Shown here piece after piece: positions 1 to 5,854 of a DNA stretch of 12,749 nucleotides (position 1 is its first letter; each line of letters starts with the position of its first letter). Source of the stretch: Thermoleophilaceae bacterium. GTDB lineage: Bacteria > Actinomycetota > Thermoleophilia > Solirubrobacterales > Thermoleophilaceae. The notes beneath the pieces were generated by a model. That model was not told the DNA's origin. It saw only the letters and a list, made by a program, of their open reading frames with translations, and ran no database searches. The position numbers and the translations under genes were made by a program. Location: assembly GCA_013813135.1 (NCBI GenBank), contig JACCSF010000009.1, forward strand, positions 1-12,749, given 5' to 3'.

Positions 1-1
1 G

Positions 2-262
2 CTCACGCCGCTCGAGGTGCGGGCGGCCAGCCAGTGGTGGACCTACCGCTCGACGCGCGCGCGGCGCGAGCTCGGCTGGAGCGCGCGCCCCCACGAGGAG
101 ACGCTCGAGGCCACGGTCGCATGGCACCTCGAGCGCGAGCAGGACCGGATCGCGCGCACCCGTCGCTCGCAGCCGATCCAGTTTCGCCTGGCGGGGGCGG
201 CGATCGGGGCCACCGAGACCGCGGTCGGCCTGCTGCGACGGGCGGCCGCCGCGCGCCCCTAG
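2..262 (+). CDS. Extended-SDR NAD-dependent epimerase/reductase, C-terminal end (partial)
   Basis: Only the last 86 codons are present; the 5' part lies outside the window and the gene stops with TAG at 260-262. The segment W-TY-S--RAR-ELGW--RP-EETL--TV-WHL (about residues 9-40 of the visible part) is the familiar C-terminal substrate-domain ending of extended short-chain dehydrogenases such as NAD-dependent epimerase/dehydratase and dihydroflavonol-4-reductase-like proteins. The Rossmann domain and the YxxxK site are upstream and cannot be checked, so the substrate is unknown. A 40-residue Arg/Ala-rich tail follows the family segment. The glutaredoxin-like gene starts 10 nt after the stop on the same strand, so the two could be co-transcribed, although a promoter-like box overlaps this stop codon. 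Confidence 0.75.
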   Translation, partial: LTPLEVRAASQWWTYRSTRARRELGWSARPHEETLEATVAWHLEREQDRIARTRRSQPIQFRLAGAAIGATETAVGLLRRAAAARP

Positions 263-265
263 AGT
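260..265 (+). promoter_or_regulatory. TAGAGT -10-like box before the glutaredoxin-like gene
   Basis: TAGAGT overlaps the upstream TAG stop and ends 7 nt before the GTG at 273. No purine-rich ribosome site lies between. It fits the TANNNT pattern seen before other leading genes in the window. No -35 element is apparent. Confidence 0.3.
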
Positions 266-272
266 TCGGTGG

Positions 273-530
273 GTGACCACCCTCTACCGCTGCAAGGCCC
301 CGACGGATCTGGTCTGCCGCTGCGGCAAGGTCGCGCGCCGGCTGCGCAGCGCGGGCATCGAGTTCGAGGAGGTCCGTGTGCAGTTCCGCAAGCGCGACCG
401 TCCCGAGATCGACGAGTTGACGGGGCAGCGCTGGGTACCGGTCCTTGTGCACCGCAACGAGGTCATCCACGACTCGCACCGCATCCTCGAGTACATCGAC
501 TGGATCGACGACCGCACGGAGGCGGCGTGA
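273..530 (+). CDS. Glutaredoxin / GST N-terminal-domain-like protein
   Basis: An 85-residue single-domain thioredoxin-fold protein. It begins with a beta-strand (TLYRC), has the cis-Pro strand WVPVLVHRNEVIHDS (about residues 54-68) and ends in a helix (HRILEYIDWI), matching glutaredoxin and the N-terminal domain of glutathione S-transferases. Instead of a CPYC or CGFS active site it has Cys7, Cys15 and Cys17 in the arrangement C-x7-C-x-C-G, so a classical dithiol reaction is uncertain and metal binding is possible. GTG at 273 is chosen because it places the first strand at the N-terminus as usual for the fold. The last codon and stop overlap the GTG of the next gene (GTGA), implying translational coupling. 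Its biological substrate is unknown; a cytoplasmic redox role is inferred from the fold only. Confidence 0.8.
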   Translation: MTTLYRCKAPTDLVCRCGKVARRLRSAGIEFEEVRVQFRKRDRPEIDELTGQRWVPVLVHRNEVIHDSHRILEYIDWIDDRTEAA

Positions 531-703
531 AGCGCCTCCCGCGCGCCGTCGGCGGCGCCCGCCGCGCGTGGCCGCTGGTGCTGATGGCCTGGGAGCGCTG
601 GCAGAAGCTGCCGCCGCACGAGAAGGAGCGCTACAAGCGCCAGGCGCGCGACTACGCCCAGCGCGGTCGCAAGGCGCTGGAGCAGCGCCGCCGCAAGCGT
701 TAG
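527..703 (+). CDS. Small basic conserved-looking protein, 58 aa
   Basis: A short gene whose GTG start at 527 overlaps the preceding TGA stop by 3 nt, a sign of translational coupling. The product is rich in Arg and Lys with a hydrophobic patch near residues 15-22 (AWPLVLMA) and a long charged amphipathic helix from about residue 28 to the Arg/Lys-rich end (RRRKR). It has no Cys and no recognisable catalytic motif. The strongly basic helix could bind nucleic acid or an acidic partner, but this is inference. I do not recognise a named family. The overlap with the glutaredoxin-like gene and the lack of competing antisense genes are the main reasons to accept it; it is followed by hairpins at 757-805 that would suit the end of the transcript. 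Confidence 0.6.
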   Translation: MKRLPRAVGGARRAWPLVLMAWERWQKLPPHEKERYKRQARDYAQRGRKALEQRRRKR

Positions 704-756
704 GCGCGCCAGGCCCTGCGCCGGCGGTGCTCCGGCAAGCCAATCTTCACAGGGGT

Positions 757-805
757 CCGGGGCGTGAGCCCCGGCTGCCATCTCTTAGCCGAGCTTCAGC
801 TCGGC
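757..805. terminator. Tandem GC-rich hairpins, possible terminator or structured element
   Basis: Two perfect 7-bp stems with tetraloops stand side by side. The first pairs 757-763 with 768-774 around a GTGA loop (GNRA-type). The second pairs 788-794 with 799-805 around TTCA. They lie 53 nt beyond the small basic gene on the plus strand. There is no T-tract, so intrinsic termination is unproven; because stems read the same on both strands, they could also serve the minus-strand grxD transcript. A structured RNA or dispersed intergenic repeat is the alternative. Confidence 0.4.
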
Positions 806-809
806 CCCC

Positions 810-815
810 TACGTT
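810..815 (+). promoter_or_regulatory. TACGTT -10-like box before the small ORF at 824
   Basis: TACGTT ends 8 nt before the ATG at 824 with no Shine-Dalgarno between them. The spacing equals that seen at the other leading genes, and supports the small ORF being real. Confidence 0.3.
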
Positions 816-823
816 CCGGGCCA

Positions 824-1093
824 ATGCTGCCTCCCATACAGAGCTACTTCGTCCGGGTCCGCGGCGATCGCGTCGTGGTCGAGAACCTCGGGAACCACGA
901 ATGGGTCGAGCTGGGTGACCTGGCCGAGGTCGGTCCCCAGATCGAGCGCTGGAACTACGCGGCTAGTCCAGCCGGTTCTCGAGCCCGATCGGCCGCTGCA
1001 CCGGCTCGGGCTGAGGCTCGTCCTCGATCGACTCCTCGGGCTGCTCCACTCCGAGCAGCTCGGCGAGCTCGCCCGACTCGAACATCTCCATGA
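824..1093 (+). CDS. Small ORF of unknown function, probably really ending near 966
   Basis: From ATG 824 the first 46 residues read like a genuine folded small protein: alternating strands (SYFVRVRGDRVVVENLGNH), then EWVELGDLAEVGPQIERWNY, with balanced composition and no runs. After Tyr45-Ala46 the frame turns into Arg/Ala/Pro-rich antisense of grxD and continues to TGA at 1091-1093. One extra base just before 964 would give Gly47 and a TAG at 964-966, which would be a CTAG shared with the grxD stop exactly as at three other convergent ends in the window. I therefore think the true product is about 47 residues and that the sequence carries a one-base deletion here, or that the stop was lost by mutation. 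A TANNNT box sits 8 nt upstream. No family recognised. Confidence 0.45.
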   Translation: MLPPIQSYFVRVRGDRVVVENLGNHEWVELGDLAEVGPQIERWNYAASPAGSRARSAAAPARAEARPRSTPRAAPLRAARRARPTRTSP

Positions 1094-1358
1094 TGATGTC
1101 CGAGCCGCCGACCAGCTCCTTGTTCACGAACAGCTGGGGAATCGTAGGCCAGCCGGACACGCCGGACAGCTCCTCGCGGATGCGCGGGTCGGGCAGTATG
1201 TCGAGCGCCGCGTACTGGACGCCGAGGGCGTTGAGGGCGCCGGACGCCCGCGCCGAGAAGCCGCACGATGGCTGGTTGGGCGTCCCCTTCATGAAGAGCA
1301 TCACACGGTTCTCGTCGATCGCCTGCTGGATGAAGTCGTGAATCTCGTCGTTGGTCAT
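963..1358 (-). CDS. grxD: Monothiol glutaredoxin, CGFS type (Grx4/GrxD family)
   Basis: A 131-residue protein with the hallmarks of class II monothiol glutaredoxins: MKGTP (23-27), the active site Cys32-Gly-Phe-Ser35, the cis-Pro motif WPTIPQLFV (about 70-78) and the glutathione-binding Gly-Gly-Ser-Asp (84-87). Members of this family bind a glutathione-ligated [2Fe-2S] cluster as a homodimer or as a heterodimer with BolA, and pass clusters to carriers and targets in the cytoplasm. Its ATG at 1356-1358 overlaps the bolA stop in an ATGA, so the two are translationally coupled and presumably form one complex. A 25-30 residue acidic, Pro-rich tail (Glu/Asp from about 104 to the end) extends beyond the usual domain of about 105-115 residues. 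The TAG stop lies in the CTAG at 963-966. Confidence 0.95.
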   Translation of the reverse strand: MTNDEIHDFIQQAIDENRVMLFMKGTPNQPSCGFSARASGALNALGVQYAALDILPDPRIREELSGVSGWPTIPQLFVNKELVGGSDIIMEMFESGELAELLGVEQPEESIEDEPQPEPVQRPIGLENRLD

Positions 1359-1594
1359 GGTGTCGCTCCGGGGGTCGAGGTCTTGATGGAGAGCGCGTGG
1401 ATGGCGCCGCCGATCTCCGCGCCGAACACGTCGTAGACCAGCTTGTGCTGCTGGATCCTGGACAGGCCCTCGAACCTGTCCGACACGACTTCGGCCCGGA
1501 AATGGTCGCCGCCGCCGGTGAGGTCGTCCACCGTCACCTCCGCGCCGGGCAGCGCCGTTCTGATGCGCTCCTGAAGTTCTGCCGATGTTGGCAT
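1355..1594 (-). CDS. bolA: BolA/IbaG family protein
   Basis: A 79-residue BolA-fold protein (class II KH-like alpha-beta). Visible features are the N-terminal helix (AELQERIRTALPGAEV), the glycine loop with His31 (GGGDHF), the strand AEVVSDRFEGLS and the signature helix QHKLVYDVFG with invariant His50, followed by the strand IHALSIKT. In characterised systems BolA partners CGFS glutaredoxins, with the signature His as a ligand of the shared [2Fe-2S] cluster. The 4-nt overlap with grxD is therefore functionally meaningful. The start at 1594 gives the standard family length and leaves 46 nt to the divergent erpA-type gene. A transcription-regulatory role as described for E. coli BolA cannot be judged from sequence. 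Confidence 0.93.
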   Translation of the reverse strand: MPTSAELQERIRTALPGAEVTVDDLTGGGDHFRAEVVSDRFEGLSRIQQHKLVYDVFGAEIGGAIHALSIKTSTPGATP

Positions 1595-1605
1595 CGCTGA
1601 AACTC

Positions 1606-1633
1606 AGGGTACAGACGCATTCGCCGATACAAT
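1606..1633. promoter_or_regulatory. Divergent bolA / erpA promoter region
   Basis: Plus strand: TACAAT at 1628-1633 matches TATAAT in five of six positions and ends 7 nt before the erpA ATG (1641), so transcription could begin at or next to the start codon. Minus strand: TACCCT (1611 to 1606) lies 11 nt before the bolA ATG, with TTGTAT (1632 to 1627) as a weak -35 at 15-bp spacing. The two promoters would overlap, allowing competition or joint control. No operator palindrome is clear. Confidence 0.45.
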
Positions 1634-1640
1634 CGGGCAG

Positions 1641-1997
1641 ATGGTTCAGCTCACCGACATTGCAGCCGACAAGGTCCGCGCTTTCATGCAGGGTCAGACC
1701 GCGCAGGTGGAGGTGGGCCTGCGCGTCGGGGTCCGCGGCGGCGGTTGCTCGGGCTTCCAGTACGCGCTGGCGCTCGACGAGAAGCGCGTGGACGACCACG
1801 TCTTCGACAATTCCGGGATCAGCGTGCTCGTGGACCCGGCAAGCCTTCAGTACGTGGACGGCTCGACGGTCGACTACACCGAGAACTTCATGGGCTCGGG
1901 GTTCGAGGTGTCGAACCCCAACACGGTTGCCTCCTGCGGTTGCGGCTCGTCGTTCCGCGTGGCGGACGAAGAGCCGTCCTGCGGCACTACGGTCTAG
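1641..1997 (+). CDS. erpA: A-type iron-sulfur carrier (ErpA/IscA/SufA, HesB-like)
   Basis: A 118-residue HesB-domain protein. The three conserved cysteines are present in the correct context: Cys36 in GGGCSGFQY and Cys99/Cys101 in ASCGCGSSF. This family receives clusters from the SUF or ISC scaffold and delivers them to apo-enzymes. The N-terminus ITDIAADK-like segment (LTDIAADKVRAFM) and the FMGSGFEVSNPN strand (about 83-94) are typical. A short extension after the CGC motif carries an extra Cys114. The protein is divergent from bolA-grxD across 46 nt, making a coherent Fe-S trafficking module. The start has no Shine-Dalgarno but a good -10 box 7 nt before it. The TAG stop (1995-1997) overlaps the P450 stop in a shared CTAG. 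ErpA rather than SufA/IscA is chosen by context and general similarity, not proof. Confidence 0.9.
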   Translation: MVQLTDIAADKVRAFMQGQTAQVEVGLRVGVRGGGCSGFQYALALDEKRVDDHVFDNSGISVLVDPASLQYVDGSTVDYTENFMGSGFEVSNPNTVASCGCGSSFRVADEEPSCGTTV

Positions 1998-3265
1998 ACG
2001 GATCCGCGCGCGCTCGGCCGAGCCGAGCGCTTGCGGCCGAGCCGCACCGGCAGCGTCTTCAGCTGGTTGACGAAGGGCGACTCGGCGTACTGCGGCGTGC
2101 CCGCCAGCTCGATCCCCGGGTGGCGCGCCAGCGTCTCCTCGATCAGGATGCGGAGCTCCAGCCGCGCCAGCGCGGTACCGAGGCAGAAGTGCCGGCCGCC
2201 CGCGCCGAAGGCCTGGTGCTCGGGGTTGCGGGTGACGTCGAAGCGGTCGGGGTCCTCGTAGCGGGTCTCGTCGCGATTGGACGAGACGTACCAGAGGACG
2301 ACCTTGTCGCCCTCGCGGATGGTCTGACCGTTGAGCTCCACGTCGCGGGTGGCCGTCCGGCGGAAATGGGCGAAGGCGGGGAACATCCGCAGCGACTCCT
2401 CGACCGCGGCCGGGATCAGCCCCGGGTCGTCGATCAGGAGCTGCTTCTGGTCGGGGTTCTCCATCAGCGCGCGCATCCCGCTGCTGTAGGTGGCCTTGGT
2501 GCTGTCGTTGCCGGCGGCGACCAGCAGGAAGAACCCCATCACGATCTCGTGCTCCTGGAGCCCCTCGCCGTCGACCTCGGCGTTCACCAGCACGCTGGTC
2601 AGGTCGTCGGTGGGACGCTCGCGGCGCTCCGCCATCAGCCGCCCGCAGCGCTCGAAGATCTCCGGCACGTCGCGCTCCATCACCGACTGGACGCCCTCTG
2701 GGTTGAGGTCCGGGTCGCCGGCGCCGAGCGTGGTGTTCATCAGCCGCGCCCAGATCTCGTCGTCCTCGGGCGGGATGCCCATGAAGCTGCCGATCACGCG
2801 CGACACGACCGGCTGCGCCACGTCGGTCACGAGGTCGCACGTCGCGCGTCCCTCGAGCCGGTCGAGCACTCCGATCGCGATCTCGCGAACGGCCGGCTCG
2901 TGCTCCGCGATGCGCGTGGGTGTAAACCCGCGCTGGAAGAGCGCCTTGAGCCGGTCGTGCTTCGGCGGGTCCATGCCGATGAACATGGCCTGCGTCAGCT
3001 CCAGCGGCAGGATCGCGTTGGTCAGGGCGGTGATGCCGCCGATCTCGGAGGAGTAGGTCTCCCAGTCGCGGCTGACCTCATGCACGTCGTCAGCCTTGGT
3101 GACCGACCAGAAGCCGTCCTCGTCGGGGTACTCGGTGATCCGCGAAGTCCAGTGAACTGGGCACTTCGCCCGCATCTCCTTGAACAGCTCGTGCGGCGGC
3201 CCGTCGAGCCACCGCTCGCGCTCGGTGACCAGCACCTCCTCGATCGGTGTCTGGTCGATCGACAC
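1994..3265 (-). CDS. Cytochrome P450 monooxygenase
   Basis: A complete 423-residue soluble class I bacterial P450. All landmarks are visible: the C-helix region with H103 (DPPKHDRLK), the I-helix oxygen-activation motif A251-G-N-D254-S-T256, the K-helix ExxR (E290-SL-R293), a PERF-like DPDRF (338-342), and the heme loop FGAGGRHFC with the thiolate ligand Cys361 followed by LGTALARLE. There is no membrane anchor. The general style resembles actinobacterial CYP families that act on steroids, fatty acids or xenobiotics, but the substrate cannot be read from the sequence, and no ferredoxin or reductase gene is adjacent. GTG 3265 is chosen because it gives the usual N-terminal length and follows a TAGGCT box by 6 nt. 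It diverges from the sulfatase with 52 nt between and ends in the same CTAG as erpA. Confidence 0.95.
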   Translation of the reverse strand: MSIDQTPIEEVLVTERERWLDGPPHELFKEMRAKCPVHWTSRITEYPDEDGFWSVTKADDVHEVSRDWETYSSEIGGITALTNAILPLELTQAMFIGMDPPKHDRLKALFQRGFTPTRIAEHEPAVREIAIGVLDRLEGRATCDLVTDVAQPVVSRVIGSFMGIPPEDDEIWARLMNTTLGAGDPDLNPEGVQSVMERDVPEIFERCGRLMAERRERPTDDLTSVLVNAEVDGEGLQEHEIVMGFFLLVAAGNDSTKATYSSGMRALMENPDQKQLLIDDPGLIPAAVEESLRMFPAFAHFRRTATRDVELNGQTIREGDKVVLWYVSSNRDETRYEDPDRFDVTRNPEHQAFGAGGRHFCLGTALARLELRILIEETLARHPGIELAGTPQYAESPFVNQLKTLPVRLGRKRSARPSARGSV

Positions 3266-3271
3266 AGGGCG

Positions 3272-3277
3272 AGCCTA
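3272..3277 (-). promoter_or_regulatory. TAGGCT -10-like box before the P450
   Basis: On the minus strand TAGGCT ends 6 nt before the P450 GTG (3265). The same hexamer precedes the AlkA-like and FAH-family genes. No -35 and no ribosome site are visible, so a leaderless transcript is likely if this box is used. Confidence 0.4.
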
Positions 3278-3317
3278 TCGCAGCGCAGGACAGCGCCGGT
3301 TGGGGCATGCTGCCCGC

Positions 3318-4931
3318 GTGCCCAAGCCGAACCTGATCCTCCTGGTCACCGATCAGCAGCGTGCGCCCCAGCACTGGCCGCGCGACCGGGCCTGGCTCGA
3401 CGAATTGATGCCTCACGACGCGGAGCTGCGCCGGACCGGTGTCAGCTTCACGCGCGCGTTCACGGCCACGGCGATGTGCTCGCCGAGCCGCGCGAGCTTC
3501 CTGACGGGCACCTATCCGTCGCGCCATGGGGTGACGCTCACCCTCACCGAGGGCGATCTGTATCCCGACCGCGGCAACGTCCCGGATGTGCTGCGCACGG
3601 TGGCGCGCCTGGCGAAGAGCGGCGAGGTCCCGCGCCGCCGTCTCGCGCGTGCGTTCCTGCGCGGGCTGCTGCGGCTCGGGCCGAAGAGCGGCAACGAGCC
3701 GGAGCTGCCGCCGGGCATCGACACGCTCGCGACGCTGCTGCGCGAGCGCGGCTATCACGTCGCGCTGAAGGGCAAATGGCACCTGTCGAAACCGGTCAAC
3801 GGGAGCGAATGGAGCGCCGCGGACCCGGAGCGGATCGAGCGCGACTACGGCTTTGCCGACTGGGAGCCGCCGGACGCCGGCGGGGACGCGAAGGCGGAGA
3901 CGTTCGGCGGCGGCAACGCGGGCGTGACGCACGAGGGCTGGGACGAGGACTACACCCGGCAGATGGAGGAGTGGCTCGGCCGCGCGCAACTGCCGGAGCC
4001 TTTCTGCCTGGTCTTCTCGCTCGTGAACCCGCACGACGTCCTGGGCTATCCGTCGTCGTTCGAACAGGGGGGCTACACGGCAGAGCAGTTCAGCCGCTTC
4101 GACGTGCCACTGCCGCCCACCGTCGACGAGGACCTGCGTGACAAGCCGACCGTGCACTCGCTGATGAAGCTCGGCCAGACCGCGTACATCGGGGCGCTGC
4201 CCGACGACCGGGCGCGGCGCGACTACGTCAACTTCTGCGCGTACCTGCACCGCGTGGTGGACGAGAAGATCGGTCGTCTGCTGGCGGCCCTCGGCGACCC
4301 GAACGATCCAAACTCGCTGCGCTCGCGGACGGTGATCGCGCGTACGTCCGATCACGGCGAGCTGGGCCTGTCACACGGCGGGCTGCGCCAGAAGATGTTC
4401 AACGGCTACGAGGAGTCGATCCGCGTGGCGCTCGTCATCTCCAATCCCGTCCTATTCCCGGAGCCGCGCGAGAGCGGCGCCCTGGTCTCGCTCGTCGACC
4501 TGGTGCCGACGCTGCTCGGGCTGGCGGGAGACCCGGCCGACCCGCAGCGATTCGACGGCCTCGATCTGGGCCCGATCCTGACCGGGACGGGCGACTCCGT
4601 CCGCGATGCGGTCCTGTTCACCTACGACGACCATCAGGCCGGCACCGCGTTCCAGGACGTTTCGGGGCAGCCGAACCGGATCCGCTGCGTCCGCGACGAG
4701 AGCTGGAAGTACGCGGTGTACCTCGATCCCTCCGGCGATACCGCACCCGATTACAAGCTATATGACCTCGAGAGCGACCCGGCCGAGGCGGTCAACCTCG
4801 TGGACAAGCACACGGGTCGCGGCCGCGACGAACAGGCCGAGCGCGAGCGCCGGCGGCTGCACGAGCGGCTGGAGCGGGCGTGCGCGGCCAGCGGCACGGT
4901 CACGCCGCCGCTGCCGCCGGCGTCGAGCTAG
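3318..4931 (+). CDS. Cys-type sulfatase (alkaline-phosphatase superfamily), cytoplasmic
   Basis: A 537-residue sulfatase. Metal and catalytic features in order: NLILLVTDQQ (5-14, Asp12), the formylglycine signature Cys54-S-P-S-R58 in MCSPSRASFLTG, ALKGKWH (149-155, Lys and His), NPHD (237-240), TSDHGE (343-348, metal Asp345/His346) and Lys359. Cys54 must be converted to formylglycine by a formylglycine-generating enzyme, which is not in this window. The first metal loop reads TDQ rather than DDQ, as in choline-sulfatase-like branches. No signal peptide is present, so it probably acts on an internalised sulfate ester. GTG 3318 is preferred over upstream in-frame codons because those would overlap the divergent P450 and add low-complexity residues before the conserved first strand. 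The TAG stop (4929-4931) shares a CTAG with the convergent barrel-domain frame. Substrate unknown. Confidence 0.93.
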   Translation: MPKPNLILLVTDQQRAPQHWPRDRAWLDELMPHDAELRRTGVSFTRAFTATAMCSPSRASFLTGTYPSRHGVTLTLTEGDLYPDRGNVPDVLRTVARLAKSGEVPRRRLARAFLRGLLRLGPKSGNEPELPPGIDTLATLLRERGYHVALKGKWHLSKPVNGSEWSAADPERIERDYGFADWEPPDAGGDAKAETFGGGNAGVTHEGWDEDYTRQMEEWLGRAQLPEPFCLVFSLVNPHDVLGYPSSFEQGGYTAEQFSRFDVPLPPTVDEDLRDKPTVHSLMKLGQTAYIGALPDDRARRDYVNFCAYLHRVVDEKIGRLLAALGDPNDPNSLRSRTVIARTSDHGELGLSHGGLRQKMFNGYEESIRVALVISNPVLFPEPRESGALVSLVDLVPTLLGLAGDPADPQRFDGLDLGPILTGTGDSVRDAVLFTYDDHQAGTAFQDVSGQPNRIRCVRDESWKYAVYLDPSGDTAPDYKLYDLESDPAEAVNLVDKHTGRGRDEQAERERRRLHERLERACAASGTVTPPLPPASS

Positions 4932-5250
4932 TAGGTCGCGAAGCCCCTGACGGACACGACGCCGTTCTGCCCGTCCAGCGTGTTGTGGTCGTGGGCCTGC
5001 AGCGCGCCGCTCGAGATGCCCCGGTAGGCGCCCGTGCCGCCGGTGATGCGGGCGGTGCCGCGGAAGTCGATCTCGTCGCCTTCGATCGTGAACGGCATGT
5101 CGATGGTGCCGGAGACCGAGCCGCCGGCGAAGAGCATCCCGAACGTGCCTGTGGCGCGTCCGTCCTTCAGCACGACCACGATCGTGACCGACCCGCGGCC
5201 GAACGGAGTTCCGCTGACCGTGCCGTGATCCTCGATCGTGACCGGGAGCG
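4928..5250 (-). pseudogene. Headless secreted beta-barrel domain (allene-oxide-cyclase-like), no own start
   Basis: This frame encodes a barrel-like domain from about VTIEDHGTVSGTPFGRGS through GTFGMLFAGGSVSGTIDM, DFRGTARITGGTGAYRGISS and AHDHNTLDGQNG to the end FATY. The GTGAYRG and G-x-ARITGG turns resemble small secreted allene-oxide-cyclase/dirigent-type barrels found in actinobacteria (recognised by style, not by search). No ATG, GTG or TTG precedes the first strands in this frame; the first in-frame start (GTG 5179) would delete them. A signal peptide is also missing. The frame is fed from upstream by the conserved secreted-protein frame, but one frame off. I read this as the tail of a gene fused by deletion to its upstream neighbour, or the second domain of one frameshifted protein. 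The stop shares CTAG (4928-4931) with the sulfatase. Confidence 0.6.
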
Positions 5251-5854
5251 ACCGAGAGGTCGTGTCGCAGGCGGCGCGTGCGGTAGCGCCAGCCCGGGGG
5301 CGGGTCGAGCCGGCGGCCGAGCGAACGAAGCTTGCCGATCGACAGGCTCGGGTCGCGAATCTGCGCGTAGCTCTCCATGACGTAGATGTCGCCGCCGGGG
5401 GCGACCAGCTCGTACACGCGGCGTCCCCTGTGCCAGCGCCAGGTGTTGTCGCGCTGGACGATGCGGTCGGTGTACGGGGTCTGGGCGAGGGCGGCGGCCG
5501 TGCGAATCGGAATCGTCGCGACCCTGCGCAGGCGCTCGCCGTGGAAGGAGCGCACGCGGCCCGGCGAGGCGGTCACCGAGTCCGTCAGGAAGTGCCGCGG
5601 GCCGTTCAGGACGACCGCGGTGTCGCCGAGCTCCTGCGTCAGCTCGGCCGTGTCGAAGGCCGTCCACCACCCCGCCGGGCAGCGGTTGAGCCCGATCGTG
5701 TTCAGACCGTCGCGGTCGCGTCCGGCGGCGCTCCCTTGAGCTCGATGATCTCGCAGTAGCGGGCGTCGTGGAGCCCGGCGAGCGAGGCGGCCGACGCCGG
5801 CGCGGCCGAGATCGACACGACGGCGACGGCGGCCAGCAGCGTGGCGATCCTCAT
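5250..5854 (-). pseudogene. Secreted protein of unknown function, frameshifted after codon 50
   Basis: Translation from ATG 5854 gives a clean signal peptide (hydrophobic residues 5-20, likely cleavage after ASA near residue 22) and then ARYCEIIELKGAPPDATATV before TGA at 5704-5702. One base later the frame resumes as NTIGLNRCPAGWW, FDTAELTQELGDTAVVLNG, VATIPIRTAAALAQTPYTD, WRWHRGRRVYELVAPGGD and YAQIRDPSLSIGKL, ending about RRLRHDLSV near 5255. Restoring one G (TGG AAC instead of TGAAC) would join the two halves through a Trp. The joined protein looks like a conserved secreted family with paired Cys, function unknown to me. The expected C-terminal end is absent and the sequence passes into the barrel domain in another frame. 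The ATG overlaps the sulfatase stop (ATGA at 5854-5851), so it is translationally coupled to that gene. Either a decayed gene or a sequence error. Confidence 0.65.

Noticed and set aside
963..2840. Very long minus-strand open frame spanning grxD, bolA, erpA and part of the P450
   Set aside because: Only the grxD end is real. The rest is Arg/Ala/Pro-rich, lies antisense to erpA and in the wrong frame of bolA and the P450; long shadow frames are expected in such GC-rich DNA.
1745..4141. Long plus-strand frame across the P450 and sulfatase
   Set aside because: It runs antisense to the P450 and out of frame with erpA and the sulfatase; its composition is Arg/Ala/His-rich.
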